A stretch of 31,022 nt of DNA from NCBI GenBank assembly GCA_020849725.1, contig JADLAZ010000194.1, positions 1 to 31,022 of the forward strand, read 5' to 3'. A model generated the notes under the pieces. The model worked only from the letters and a program-made list of their open reading frames with translations. It did not search any database and had not been told where the DNA came from. The translations under genes were made by a program, and so were the position numbers. The DNA comes from Chloroflexota bacterium (GTDB lineage: Bacteria > Chloroflexota > Chloroflexia > Thermomicrobiales > JADLAZ01). Shown piece after piece: positions 23,704 to 31,022 of this stretch. How positions within the stretch are numbered: position 1 is the first letter of the stretch; every line of letters starts with the position of its first letter.

Positions 23704-24341
23704 GCGACCTGGTCACCATCGTGCCGGTCAAGCGGCTCGACGCTGCCAAGAGCCGGCTGGCCGCGACGCTGCCCCCCGACGAGCGCGTCGCGCTGGTGGT
23801 CGATATGCTGCGCGCGGTGCTGGCGGCGCTGGCGGCGAGCGCCCTGGTCGCCGAGCGCGTCGTCGTCAGCCCCGACCCAGCGGTGCTGGCGATCGCCCGC
23901 GCGGCCGGCGCAACCGCGCTCTGGCAGCCGGACGATGGGCTGAACGCCGCGCTGGAGCTAGCCCGCGCCGCTACCTCCCCGGCGGCGATGCTGCTGGCGC
24001 TGCCGGCCGATCTGCCACTGCTGACGGCCGGTGACGTCGCGGCTCTGGCCGGCGAGGCGCGTAGCGCGACCGTCGTCATTGCCCCCGATGGCGCCGCGGA
24101 CGGCACCAACGCGCTCCTGCTCGCGCCCGGCGCGCCGCTGCCGTTCGCATTCGGCCGGGGCAGCTTCCGGCGGCATCTGGCCGCCGCTGCCGCGGCCAGC
24201 CTGACGACGCGCATCGTCTCCACGCCCGGGCTGGCGCTCGACCTCGACACCCCGGCTGACCTGGCGGCGCTGCGGCGTCATGGCTGGCGCCCCGCCGTCG
24301 TCCCGCCGGCGCTGTCGCTCGCGCTGGACACCCGTCTATGA
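23700..24341 (+). CDS. cofC: 2-phospho-L-lactate / phosphoenolpyruvate guanylyltransferase (CofC/FbiD)
   Basis: This 213-residue nucleotidyltransferase of the GT-A-like fold makes the GDP-activated donor for CofD. The N-terminal nucleotide loop is IVPVKRLDAAKSRLA. The metal and base region is MLLALPADLPLL. APDGAADGTNALLL and FAFGRGSFRRHL follow, and the C-terminal LDLDTPADL is typical of CofC. It starts within the cofD stop (ATGA) and ends the same way into cofE, so translation of the three is coupled. Whether it prefers phospholactate or phosphoenolpyruvate cannot be read from motifs alone. Confidence 0.95.
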   Translation: MSDLVTIVPVKRLDAAKSRLAATLPPDERVALVVDMLRAVLAALAASALVAERVVVSPDPAVLAIARAAGATALWQPDDGLNAALELARAATSPAAMLLALPADLPLLTAGDVAALAGEARSATVVIAPDGAADGTNALLLAPGAPLPFAFGRGSFRRHLAAAAAASLTTRIVSTPGLALDLDTPADLAALRRHGWRPAVVPPALSLALDTRL

Positions 24342-25090
24342 GCGCACCGCTGACGATCTGGGCGCTCGACGGCATGCCAGAGGTGCAGCCCGGAGACGAC
24401 CTGCCGGCGCTGATCCGGGCTGGCTTCGCCATCGGTCCCGCGCCACGGGCCGGTGACATCGTCGTCGTCACCCACAAGATCGTCTCCAAGGCTGAAGGGC
24501 AACTGGTCGATCTGGCGACGGTGGCGCCATCGCCACGAGCGGTTGACTTCGCCGCCACCTGGGGCAAGGACGCGCGCCAGATCGAGGTCGTGCTGCGTGA
24601 GGCAGCGCGCATCGTGCGCATGGAGCGCGGCGTCATCATCGCCGAGACACGCCACGGCTTCGTCTGCGCCAACGCCGGCGTCGACGCTTCGAACGTGCCC
24701 GGCGCCGACACCGTCTGCCTGTTGCCGGCCGACCCCGATGCCTCGGCGGCGGCGCTGCACGTGGCGCTGTCGGCCGCGCTGGGCATCCACCTGCCGGTGA
24801 TCATCTCTGACTCGTTCGGTCGTCCCTGGCGGTTGGGCATCACCAACATCGCCATCGGCGTCGCCGGTCTCCAGCCGCTGACCGACTACCGCGGCCAGAC
24901 CGACCCCTATGGCTACCTGATGGCCGCCAGTGTGCTGGCCACCGCCGACGAGTTGGCCGCCGCCGCCGAGCTGGTGATGGGCAAGGTCGACAAGCGCCCG
25001 GTCGCCGTCATTCGTGGCTATCCCTACGCGGCCGGCCCTGGTGTGGGCCACGACCTGATCATGGACTCGAGTCGCGATCTCTTCCGTTGA
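24338..25090 (+). CDS. cofE: Coenzyme F420-0:L-glutamate ligase (CofE)
   Basis: This 250-residue single-domain ligase adds gamma-linked glutamates to F420-0 using GTP. Diagnostic blocks are VVTHKIVSKAEG, ETRHGFVCANAGVDASNV and ISDSFGRPWRLGITNIAIGVAG, with PYGYLMAASVLATADELAAAAELVMGK near the end. It matches the archaeal CofE length and lacks the C-terminal reductase domain that is fused to it in mycobacterial FbiB. A related reductase domain is encoded four genes downstream instead. It overlaps cofC by four bases. Confidence 0.96.
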   Translation: MSAPLTIWALDGMPEVQPGDDLPALIRAGFAIGPAPRAGDIVVVTHKIVSKAEGQLVDLATVAPSPRAVDFAATWGKDARQIEVVLREAARIVRMERGVIIAETRHGFVCANAGVDASNVPGADTVCLLPADPDASAAALHVALSAALGIHLPVIISDSFGRPWRLGITNIAIGVAGLQPLTDYRGQTDPYGYLMAASVLATADELAAAAELVMGKVDKRPVAVIRGYPYAAGPGVGHDLIMDSSRDLFR

Positions 25091-25121
25091 CGTGGCGCGC
25101 ACCCGCAGAAAGGTCAGCAGC

Positions 25122-26129
25122 ATGGGCACCATCGGCTACGCGGCCATGTTCGAGCAGTTCCACCCGACCGACCTTCTCGACTACTGCGAGGAGGCCGAGG
25201 CGAACGGCTTCCCTGCCGTGATGGCCTCGGATCACTTCCACCCCTGGGTGCCCCAGCAGGGCCAGAGTGCCTTCGTCTGGGCCTGGATGGGGGCACTCGG
25301 CGAGCGCACGAAGCAGCGCTTCGGTACCGGCGTCACGCCGCCGGGCTACCGCTACCATCCGGCGATCATTGCCCAGGCCGCGGCGACGCTGGAGGCGATG
25401 TATCCCGGCCGGTTCTACCTCGGCCTGGGCGCCGGCGAAGCACTCAACGAGCACGTCACCGGCGTCTACTGGCCGGAAGCGCCGACGCGCCTCGATGTGC
25501 TGGTCGAGTCGATCGAGGTCATCCGCAAGCTGTTCACCGGCAAAGTGGTCAAGCATCGCGGCCAGCACATCACGCTCGAGAGCGCCAAGCTCTACACCAT
25601 GCCGCCCGCGCCACCGCCGATCTACGTCGCCACTGCCGGCCCGATCATGTCCGAGCGCACCGGCCGCCTGTGCGACGGCATCATCACGGTCGGCGCCGCC
25701 GACGAGAAGATCCACATGCTGATGGGCCGCTTCGAGAAGGGCGCCCGCGAGGCCGGTAAGGACCCGTCGACGATGCCGCGCATTATCCAGTTGCACGTTT
25801 CCTGGGCCGAGACGCAGGAAGCCGCCGTCGCCCAGGCGATGAAGGAGTGGCCGAACGGCGGCATGAAGTTCCCCAAGCAGGACATCCGCTATCCGGAGGA
25901 CTTCGAGGCGATGGCGGCCATCGTGCGCCCGGAGGACTTCCGCAACCGCGTGCTGATGACCCCCGACCTGGACGAGCATGCCGCCCAGGTGCAGAAGTAT
26001 ATCGATCTGGGCTTCACTGAGATCTACATCCACAACGTCGGCCGCAACCAGCGCGAGTTCATCCGCGCCTACGGACAGCGGGTGCTGCCACACCTGCGCT
26101 GGCCAGTCGCCGTCGCGGCCACGACTTGA
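25122..26129 (+). CDS. F420-dependent LLM-class oxidoreductase, FGD-like
   Basis: This 335-residue luciferase-like (TIM barrel) enzyme is close to F420-dependent glucose-6-phosphate dehydrogenase (FGD). SDHFHPW supplies the counterparts of FGD His40 and Trp44 (His38, Trp42 here), and GAGEALNE supplies the counterpart of Glu109 (Glu106). RYHPAIIAQAAATLEAMYPGRFYLGLG is the typical F420-binding core. By my eye alignment, the FGD lysines that hold the sugar phosphate (Lys198, Lys259) are not present, so another substrate is likely. I chose the ATG at 25122 from the AAAGGT upstream and the family N-terminus. It lies 31 bases after cofE, in the same operon. Confidence 0.9.
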   Translation: MGTIGYAAMFEQFHPTDLLDYCEEAEANGFPAVMASDHFHPWVPQQGQSAFVWAWMGALGERTKQRFGTGVTPPGYRYHPAIIAQAAATLEAMYPGRFYLGLGAGEALNEHVTGVYWPEAPTRLDVLVESIEVIRKLFTGKVVKHRGQHITLESAKLYTMPPAPPPIYVATAGPIMSERTGRLCDGIITVGAADEKIHMLMGRFEKGAREAGKDPSTMPRIIQLHVSWAETQEAAVAQAMKEWPNGGMKFPKQDIRYPEDFEAMAAIVRPEDFRNRVLMTPDLDEHAAQVQKYIDLGFTEIYIHNVGRNQREFIRAYGQRVLPHLRWPVAVAATT

Positions 26130-26158
26130 GCGACGCGGTGCGCGGGAGGGAGCGCGGC

Positions 26159-26788
26159 ATGGACCTGTTCGAGGTGATATCGACGAATCGCGCCATTCGT
26201 CACTTCCGGCCCGAGCCGGTGCCCGACGACCTGATCGAGCGCGTCCTGGATGCGGCCATTCGCGCCCCGAGCGGCTCCAACCGCCAAACATGGCGCTTCC
26301 TGGTGCTGCGCGACCCAGCAGTGCGAGCGACGGTCGGCACCCTCTACAAGGAGGGTTTTTACGAGTACATCCCCGAGCGACGCCGGGCGATGCCCGACAC
26401 CGACACGTCGCCGGTCTTCAAGTCGGCGCTCTCGCTGGCCGACACCATGGCGACGGACCCGCCAGTGCTGATCCTGGCCTGCCTGGAGGGCAAGCCGGGT
26501 GACCCACCCGCCGGCCGCACCGGCGGCTCGTCGATTTACCCGGCGGTGCAGAACTTGATGCTGGCGGCGCGCGCGCTCGGTCTGGGCACGTGCCTGACGA
26601 CGCTGCATCTGCGGCGGGAGCGGCAGATCAAGGACGCGCTCGGCATCCCCGACCATGTCGATACCTACGCGCTGATCCCGCTCGGCTACCCGGCGCGTCC
26701 GTTCGGCCCACTCGGCCGCCGACCAGTGGGCGAGGTGACCTATCTGGACCGGTGGGGCGCGACCGCCGGCACGATGGAGACTGCTTGA
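26159..26788 (+). CDS. Nitroreductase family protein
   Basis: This 209-residue FMN-dependent nitroreductase-fold protein has an N-terminal FMN phosphate site (STNRAIRHFRPEPVPDDLIERVLDAAIRAPSGSNRQTWRF). The C-terminal half has PAVQNLMLAARALGLGTCLTTLHL and the closing ALIPLGYPA. It contains a longer mid-section (KEGFYEYIPERRRAMP) than the reductase domain downstream. I chose the ATG at 26159 because GGGAGGGAG lies upstream; a TTG at 26126 is less likely. It is 29 bases behind the LLM gene and shares one base with the transporter gene. It may reduce nitro or quinone compounds, or act on a pathway intermediate; the substrate is unknown. Confidence 0.9.
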   Translation: MDLFEVISTNRAIRHFRPEPVPDDLIERVLDAAIRAPSGSNRQTWRFLVLRDPAVRATVGTLYKEGFYEYIPERRRAMPDTDTSPVFKSALSLADTMATDPPVLILACLEGKPGDPPAGRTGGSSIYPAVQNLMLAARALGLGTCLTTLHLRRERQIKDALGIPDHVDTYALIPLGYPARPFGPLGRRPVGEVTYLDRWGATAGTMETA

Positions 26789-27768
26789 TGGGCAACCGAA
26801 CGAACTGGGGCGTCCTGCTGGTGGCGCTCGGGGCCGCGATGTGGGGTCTGGATGCGATCTGGCGCCCGGTCCTGCTGCCGATCATGTCGTCGCAGGCGAT
26901 CGTGTTCGCCGAGCATCTCGTCCTGGCAGTGTATGCCATCCCGGCCATCGCGCTGGGCTGGACGGCGCTGCGGCGGCTGCGGCTGATGCAGTGGGGCGCG
27001 CTGCTGCTGATCGGCTGGGGGGCATCGGGGCTGGCAACGGTCCTGTTCACCGAGGGGTTCCGCGTCGGTGATCCGACGACCGTCATCTTGTTGCAGAAGG
27101 CACAGCCACTATTCGCCATCGTGCTGGCGCGACTGGCGCTCGGCGAGCGGCTCAGCGCCCGGTACTGGCCGGTGTTCGGGCTGGCAATGGCCGGCGCCTA
27201 CCTTGGCGCGTTCGGCGGGCAAGGCGTCGACAAGTTGCTCGACCCAATCGGCAAGCTGCCACAGGCGGCGGTGCTTGCCGCGCTGTATGCCCTTGGTGCG
27301 GCGCTGCTGTGGGGGGCCGGCACGGTGCTAGGCCGCTACGTGTTGGCCGACGTGCCGTTTCACACGCTGACCGGACTGCGCTTCTTGCTGGCGATGCCCT
27401 TCCTGGCCGTTCTCGTCATGCCACAGCAGGACCCCAAGCTGGGTAGCGGCTGGGAACAGGTCGCAGCCGGCTTCGCGCAGGCGCCCGTGCCGATCATTCT
27501 GGTATCGTTGATTCCCGGCCTGCTGGGGCTGCTGCTCTACTACCGAGGACTGCAGCGAACGCCGGCCTCGCTGGCAACCCTGGCCGAGCTGGCCTTCCCG
27601 TTCACGGCTATCCTCGTCGGCTGGCTCTGGCTCCGCAACCCGCTGCCGCCGCTGCAACTGGTCGGCTTCGGCCTGCTGTGGCTGGCGCTCATCCTCCTTA
27701 CCCGCATCGGCGCCGTGCGCCAGCCAACGCCCACGGCCGAACCCGTTGGCGCCGCCACCGCGACCTGA
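26788..27768 (+). CDS. EamA/DMT family transporter
   Basis: This 326-residue membrane protein has ten predicted hydrophobic helices in two EamA repeats. The first repeat contains TEGFRVGDPTTVILLQKAQPLFAIVLARLALGERLSARYW, the second LYYRGLQRTPASLATLAELAFPFTAILVGWLWL; both match the repeat ending of drug/metabolite transporters. The ATG at 26788 overlaps the nitroreductase stop (TGATG). It sits inside an F420 operon, so it may move a substrate or product of the neighbouring redox enzymes, but this is only context. Confidence 0.9.
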   Translation: MGNRTNWGVLLVALGAAMWGLDAIWRPVLLPIMSSQAIVFAEHLVLAVYAIPAIALGWTALRRLRLMQWGALLLIGWGASGLATVLFTEGFRVGDPTTVILLQKAQPLFAIVLARLALGERLSARYWPVFGLAMAGAYLGAFGGQGVDKLLDPIGKLPQAAVLAALYALGAALLWGAGTVLGRYVLADVPFHTLTGLRFLLAMPFLAVLVMPQQDPKLGSGWEQVAAGFAQAPVPIILVSLIPGLLGLLLYYRGLQRTPASLATLAELAFPFTAILVGWLWLRNPLPPLQLVGFGLLWLALILLTRIGAVRQPTPTAEPVGAATAT

Positions 27769-27778
27769 GCGCCATCCT

Positions 27779-28858
27779 ATGCCTGAGACGAGCGCTGGGA
27801 CGAACATGCCGGCCGCGGTGGTCGCCTATCTGGCCAGTCACCGCGTCGGCCGGCTGGCGACCGCTGATGCCGCCGGCCGGCCGCACGTCGTCCCGGTCTG
27901 CTACGCCTTCGACGGCGCGACACTGGCGATCGCGCTCGACGAGAAGCCGAAGCGGGTCGCCGTCACCGCGCTGCGCCGGGTGCGCAATCTCCTGGTCAAC
28001 CCGGCTGTCGCACTCGTCGTCGACGACTACGACGAGGACTGGCGCCGGCTGGCGTGGGTGCTGGTCGAAGGTACTGCCACGCTCGTCGCGCCCGGTGAGA
28101 CGGGCCACGCGGCTGCCGTCACCCGCTTGCACGCCACCTATCCACAGTACGCCACGACGGCGCTGGACGCGCGCCCGCTCATCCGGCTAACGATCGCACG
28201 CACCGCCGCCTGGGGCACGCTAGACCGACCGCTGGCGAACACCGAGCCCGAGCGGCTGTCAGTTGCCGGCGTGGTGCGCGGGCGGCGCTCGGTGCGCGCC
28301 TACACCGACCAGCCCGTGCCGCGCGACCTGATCGACGCCTGCCTGATGGCCGCCGGCTGGGCGCCGTCACCTCATGGCCGGCAGCCGTGGCGCTTCGCGC
28401 TGATCACGCGGCCCGACATGAAGGAGCGGCTGGCGACGGCCATGGCCGCTGAGTGGGAGCGCAACCTGGCGCTGGATGGCCAGCCGCCAGCGGTCGTCGC
28501 CACGCGCCTGGCGAAGTCGCGCGCGCGTCTGCTGGCGACGCCGGTGCTGGTGCTGTCCTGCCTCTATCTCGTCGATCTGGATGTCTACCCCGACGCGCGC
28601 CGGCAAGCTGCCGAGATGACGATGGCGGTGCAGAGTCTGGGCGCGGCAGTGCAGAATCTCCTGCTGACGGCCTACCACCTCGGCCTGGACACGGGCTGGA
28701 TGTGCGCGCCGCTCTTCTGTCCGGAGACCGTCGTCGGGGCGCTGGAACTGGACCCGGCGCTGGTCCCGCACGCGCTGATTACGCTCGGCTACGCGGCCAG
28801 GGACCCGGTGCGCCGCCCGCGCCGCCCGCTCGCCGACCTGCTCGTGCTGGACGCCTGA
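27779..28858 (+). CDS. Fusion: PPOX-class F420-dependent domain + FbiB C-terminal-like nitroreductase
   Basis: This 359-residue fusion has two domains. Residues about 10-148 are a split-barrel PPOX-class domain of the Rv0121 type (YLASHRVGRLATADAAGRPHVVPVCYAFDG, LVNPAVALVVDDYDEDWRRLAWVLVEGTA). Residues about 160-359 are an FMN nitroreductase domain resembling the C-terminal half of mycobacterial FbiB (APSPHGRQPWRF, YPDARRQAAEMTMAVQSLGAAVQNLL, GLDTGWMCAPLF, ADLLVL). In FbiB that domain reduces dehydro-F420-0 to F420-0. The start could be the ATG at 27779 or the ATG at 27806; neither has a strong ribosome site. It is the last gene of the F420 operon, 10 bases after the transporter, and ends 10 bases from a convergent gene. 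It likely supplies the reductase step missing from the single-domain CofE. Confidence 0.88.
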   Translation: MPETSAGTNMPAAVVAYLASHRVGRLATADAAGRPHVVPVCYAFDGATLAIALDEKPKRVAVTALRRVRNLLVNPAVALVVDDYDEDWRRLAWVLVEGTATLVAPGETGHAAAVTRLHATYPQYATTALDARPLIRLTIARTAAWGTLDRPLANTEPERLSVAGVVRGRRSVRAYTDQPVPRDLIDACLMAAGWAPSPHGRQPWRFALITRPDMKERLATAMAAEWERNLALDGQPPAVVATRLAKSRARLLATPVLVLSCLYLVDLDVYPDARRQAAEMTMAVQSLGAAVQNLLLTAYHLGLDTGWMCAPLFCPETVVGALELDPALVPHALITLGYAARDPVRRPRRPLADLLVLDA

Positions 28859-28868
28859 CCACGCTCGC

Positions 28869-29519
28869 TCAGCGGCGCGGCGAGCAGCAGGCCAGCACAT
28901 CCGCCACCGACGCCAGCGCGTGTGTCGGCTGGCACGCCCGCAGCCGGGCCGGGTCATTCGGACCCCACAGCGCGGCGGCGCTCGGCATACCCGCTGCCGT
29001 GGCTGATTGCAGATCGTGGACACTGTCGCCGACGTAGAGGCAAGCAGCCGGCGGCAGACCAAGTCGGTCGGCAGCGGCCAGCAGCGGGTCGGGCGCCGGT
29101 TTGGGACGCGGCGCGTCTTCGACGCAGATGATGACCGCCATCAGGGCGTCGAGGCTGGTCGTGGCGAACGCCAGCTCGGCTACAGCACGCCGCTTCGAGG
29201 TCACGATGCCGAGCGGGTAACCCCGGTCACGCAGCACCGCCAGCGTCTCGGTCACGCCCGGATAGAGGCGCACCAGATCGTCATGATGCTGGCGCAGGTA
29301 CACTTCGTAGGAAGCCCACAACGCGGCGCCGCGCCCAGGCGCCATCTCCTCCAGCACCAGCGTCAACGGCCGCCCGATCGTCGGGATGACTGCCTCGCGC
29401 GCAATCGGCACGCCCAGATGCTCCAGGGTGGCATGCTGGAAACTCTGGACGATCAGGTCGATGCTATCCAGCAGCGTGCCGTCGAGGTCGAACAGGACCG
29501 CAGCGTAGGGTGACATCAT
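28869..29519 (-). CDS. HAD family hydrolase (phosphoglycolate phosphatase-like)
   Basis: This 216-residue haloacid dehalogenase-fold phosphatase has an alpha-helical cap. Motifs are complete: FDLDGTLLDS (nucleophile Asp11, Asp13), GIVTSKRR (Ser/Thr motif), RPKPAPDPLL (Lys) and YVGDSVHDLQSATAAG (Asp pair). The pattern is that of Gph/PpaX phosphatases, which remove phosphate from phosphoglycolate, pyrophosphate or nucleotides. The start is ATG 29519 or the next ATG at 29516, with little ribosome site. It begins six bases after the HepT-like gene and is probably translated with it. Confidence 0.9.
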   Translation of the reverse strand: MMSPYAAVLFDLDGTLLDSIDLIVQSFQHATLEHLGVPIAREAVIPTIGRPLTLVLEEMAPGRGAALWASYEVYLRQHHDDLVRLYPGVTETLAVLRDRGYPLGIVTSKRRAVAELAFATTSLDALMAVIICVEDAPRPKPAPDPLLAAADRLGLPPAACLYVGDSVHDLQSATAAGMPSAAALWGPNDPARLRACQPTHALASVADVLACCSPRR

Positions 29520-29525
29520 CGGGCG

Positions 29526-29951
29526 TCAGCCGATGCGCTTGGCGAACAGTGCCACCTGGTTGGTAAAGAACTCGATGTCCATGACCCTCGGTCCAATCTG
29601 GTTGTGCAGGGCGTGCGGCTCGATGCCGGTGTAGCCGTGAACCAGGAGGTTGCGCACCTTCACGACGCGCTCGATCTGCGGCGCGTACTCGGGCGCGGCC
29701 AGGCCGGCGCCGGTGAGGATGTCGCCGATCTCCTCAAAGCTGGCCGGCCGGCGCAGGTTCAAGCCGCCGATCAGCACCAGCGCCAGCTCGATGCAGCCCT
29801 CACAGGCCATGTGCAGATGCCGCTCGGCGCACGGCGCCAGTCGATCGTCGGCGACGAACTGCGCCGTGTCGAGCCGGGCCAACTCGGTCAGCTTGTGGCA
29901 GCGCTGCCGGATCTGGTGGACGCGCCGGTCGATCTCGGCCTGGTCGATCAT
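29526..29951 (-). CDS. HepT-like HEPN (DUF86) toxin-family protein
   Basis: This 141-residue all-helical HEPN protein of the DUF86/HepT family carries the ribonuclease signature Rx4HxY as Arg100-His105-Tyr107 in VKVRNLLVHGY. In type VII toxin-antitoxin systems HepT cleaves RNA and is silenced when MntA adds AMP units to this Tyr. The ATG at 29951 has GGAGG seven bases upstream. The upstream gene on the same strand is MntA-like, in the usual antitoxin-then-toxin order, with a 77-base gap. An added feature is the HAD phosphatase gene six bases downstream. Confidence 0.88.
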   Translation of the reverse strand: MIDQAEIDRRVHQIRQRCHKLTELARLDTAQFVADDRLAPCAERHLHMACEGCIELALVLIGGLNLRRPASFEEIGDILTGAGLAAPEYAPQIERVVKVRNLLVHGYTGIEPHALHNQIGPRVMDIEFFTNQVALFAKRIG

Positions 29952-30028
29952 GCCGCGCCTCCAGGGGCGACGCCGGTGAGCGCCGCGTCGGGGTCAGGTC
30001 GTCATTCGCCACACAGCGCCGGGCCGCC

Positions 30029-30427
30029 TCACACACGCGGAGCGACGCCCAGAAACCGAGTCACCGTCGAGTCGAAATCGAGTTGGGCGCTCAGGATCAT
30101 CGTCTCGTAGCGGAGACGTTCCGGCTCATCGCGCGACAGAACTATCCGACCGGCGCTCACGGCTGCCGAGGCGACGCTGAGGCGCGCGTCGTTGAGGGCG
30201 ATCATCTCAGTGTGCCCGGCTGGCAGAGCGCCCATCAAGGAGAAGCGCAGGCGCTGGCAGCGATCGTAGCGCTCGCTCGGCGCGGTCGCCGGACCAAACA
30301 GGAGCGCCAGCCCCCCGCGTGAGACGGTCACCAGCCCTGGCGGCAGTGGCGACAGGTAATAGGCGACATCGACCCCGGCCTCCGTCAGAACCGGGCCGAT
30401 GCGCTGTTGGGTGGCCTCCGGCAGCAT
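30029..30427 (-). CDS. Degenerate MntA-like nucleotidyltransferase (HepT partner)
   Basis: This 132-residue protein has the length and layout of MntA-type minimal nucleotidyltransferases. DVAYYLSPLPPGLVTVSRGGLALLF aligns by eye with the active-site block of the family, and EMIALNDARLSVASAAVSAGRIVLSRD with its C-terminal part. The active-site signature is lost: the GS is SP, and the SDxD that holds the metal is Ser36-Arg-Gly-Gly39. A Glu (74) stands where the third acidic residue is expected. I chose the ATG at 30427 because GGAG lies six bases upstream and the size fits; the open frame to 30592 has no family similarity. It precedes the HepT-like gene. It is probably unable to transfer AMP and may neutralise HepT by binding alone. 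Confidence 0.7.
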   Translation of the reverse strand: MLPEATQQRIGPVLTEAGVDVAYYLSPLPPGLVTVSRGGLALLFGPATAPSERYDRCQRLRFSLMGALPAGHTEMIALNDARLSVASAAVSAGRIVLSRDEPERLRYETMILSAQLDFDSTVTRFLGVAPRV

Positions 30428-30479
30428 CTCGTACTCCAGGGTGGACGCCCGGCACGCGCGCGTGAGAGACGCGGCGCCC

Positions 30480-30485
30480 AGTATA
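30480..30485 (-). promoter_or_regulatory. Extended -10 promoter of the MntA-HepT-HAD operon
   Basis: On the minus strand TGGTATACT, an extended -10 element, lies about 55 bases before the MntA-like start. No clear -35 box is needed for this type and none is seen. Confidence 0.5.
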
Positions 30486-30567
30486 CCATTGGCAGCCGCG
30501 ACCGAGACAGGGTTGCACTGGTAGGATACTGGCTGGCGCCGGCGCGCGCCCAGGCAGGAGGATGCGA

Positions 30568-31022
30568 GTGGCAACCGAACCGATCTCGACAAGCGATCGT
30601 GACCGCGCCGAGCCGGCCACCCCGCGCCTCGGGGCCGTCATCAGCGCACTCGGCTTCATTCTGGCCATCTCTTACCCGGTTCTGGCACTGTCGACCGGCG
30701 TGCGGGCCGGCTATCAACTGCTGGTGCGCCGCGACCTGGACTACACCCTACCGGCCTATCTGAGTCTGGTGGCCGCTGGCTGCTACCTCCTGGCCGCCAT
30801 TGGCTTCGCCTACCGCCGCCGCTGGGCCTGGCGCCTGTCGGTGGTCATGCTCGCGTTCGAGACAGTGATGGTGCTGCTGATTGGCAGCCTGAGCCTGGCG
30901 CAGCCGGACTTGATCGGTCGTACCGTCTGGCGCCACTTCGGTGCGGACTACGGCTATTTCCCGCTGGTGCAGCCGCTGCTGGGCCTGATCTGGTTGCTGT
31001 GGCCGGAGACGATGCGCGCCTA
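30568..31022 (+). CDS. Conserved four-helix membrane protein (3' end at window edge)
   Basis: The frame runs 151 codons to the window end, where the last two bases (TA) could begin a Tyr or a stop codon, so it may be nearly complete. A short polar N-terminus is followed by four hydrophobic helices: [59 protein letters not shown] and [16 protein letters not shown] conserved-looking loop reads [23 protein letters not shown] lies six bases before the GTG at 30568, whereas the ATG at 30562 directly abuts it, so GTG is the likely start. It is divergent from the MntA-like gene, with a 140-base shared upstream region. I do not know its function. Confidence 0.75.
   Translation, partial: MATEPISTSDRDRAEPATPRLGAVISALGFILAISYPVLALSTGVRAGYQLLVRRDLDYTLPAYLSLVAAGCYLLAAIGFAYRRRWAWRLSVVMLAFETVMVLLIGSLSLAQPDLIGRTVWRHFGADYGYFPLVQPLLGLIWLLWPETMRA

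Noticed and set aside
28863..28885. GCTCGC/GCGAGC hairpin at the convergent gene ends as a bidirectional terminator
   Set aside because: The stem is only 6 bp with an 11-base loop, lies partly in coding sequence and has no T-tract on either side. It is too weak to call.
30428..30592. N-terminal extension of the MntA-like protein
   Set aside because: It would cross the proposed promoter and adds 55 residues absent from the family. The ATG at 30427 has a good ribosome site.

Overview
The window is a high-GC bacterial chromosome segment. The gene mix fits a Chloroflexota bacterium (Thermomicrobia-like) best, with Actinomycetota as a weaker alternative. The pointers are a bacterial coenzyme F420 operon with an FbiB-type reductase domain, an RNHCP protein, an M16 peptidase pair, an FGD-like luciferase-fold oxidoreductase and a peptidoglycan transpeptidase. 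Starts are mostly ATG or GTG behind GGAGG-like ribosome sites, and several operons have recognisable sigma-70-type promoters. The taxonomic assignment is an inference from gene content. No rRNA, tRNA, insertion sequence or CRISPR array was seen.

Layout. (1) 1-18870 is all on the minus strand. Read in the direction of transcription (right to left) it holds: an MBL hydrolase and FAH-family enzyme; two ABC-2 permeases without an ATPase; an envelope block (two small proteins, a lipoprotein, a penicillin-binding protein); a zinc-ribbon RNHCP protein, an S41 protease and a GT-C-like membrane protein; a 1461-residue secreted beta-helix protein whose leader carries a strong hairpin; a DUF971 protein; and an M16 peptidase pair, the second member cut by the window edge. 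(2) 18871-28858 is on the plus strand: an M20 peptidase, a tungsten-type aldehyde:ferredoxin oxidoreductase, then a seven-gene F420 operon (cofD, cofC, cofE, FGD-like LLM enzyme, nitroreductase, EamA transporter, and a PPOX domain fused to an FbiB-C-like nitroreductase domain). (3) 28869-30427 is on the minus strand: a MntA/HepT-type toxin-antitoxin pair and a HAD phosphatase. The MntA-like protein has lost the nucleotidyltransferase signature. (4) A divergent four-helix membrane protein runs off the right edge.

How the genes work together. The cof genes build the F420 side chain. The last gene joins a probable F420-using domain to the domain that in mycobacterial FbiB reduces dehydro-F420-0, so synthesis and use of the cofactor are encoded in one transcript with candidate F420/FMN client enzymes. 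The envelope block and the S41 protease suggest cell-wall assembly and quality control, and the beta-helix protein is a likely surface or secreted factor.

The points most worth following up are the PPOX-FbiB-C fusion, the HepT toxin paired with a degenerate MntA, the M16 subunit with HxxES in place of HxxEH, the leader hairpin of the beta-helix gene, and phased TTGC-loop hairpins at 1939-2070.
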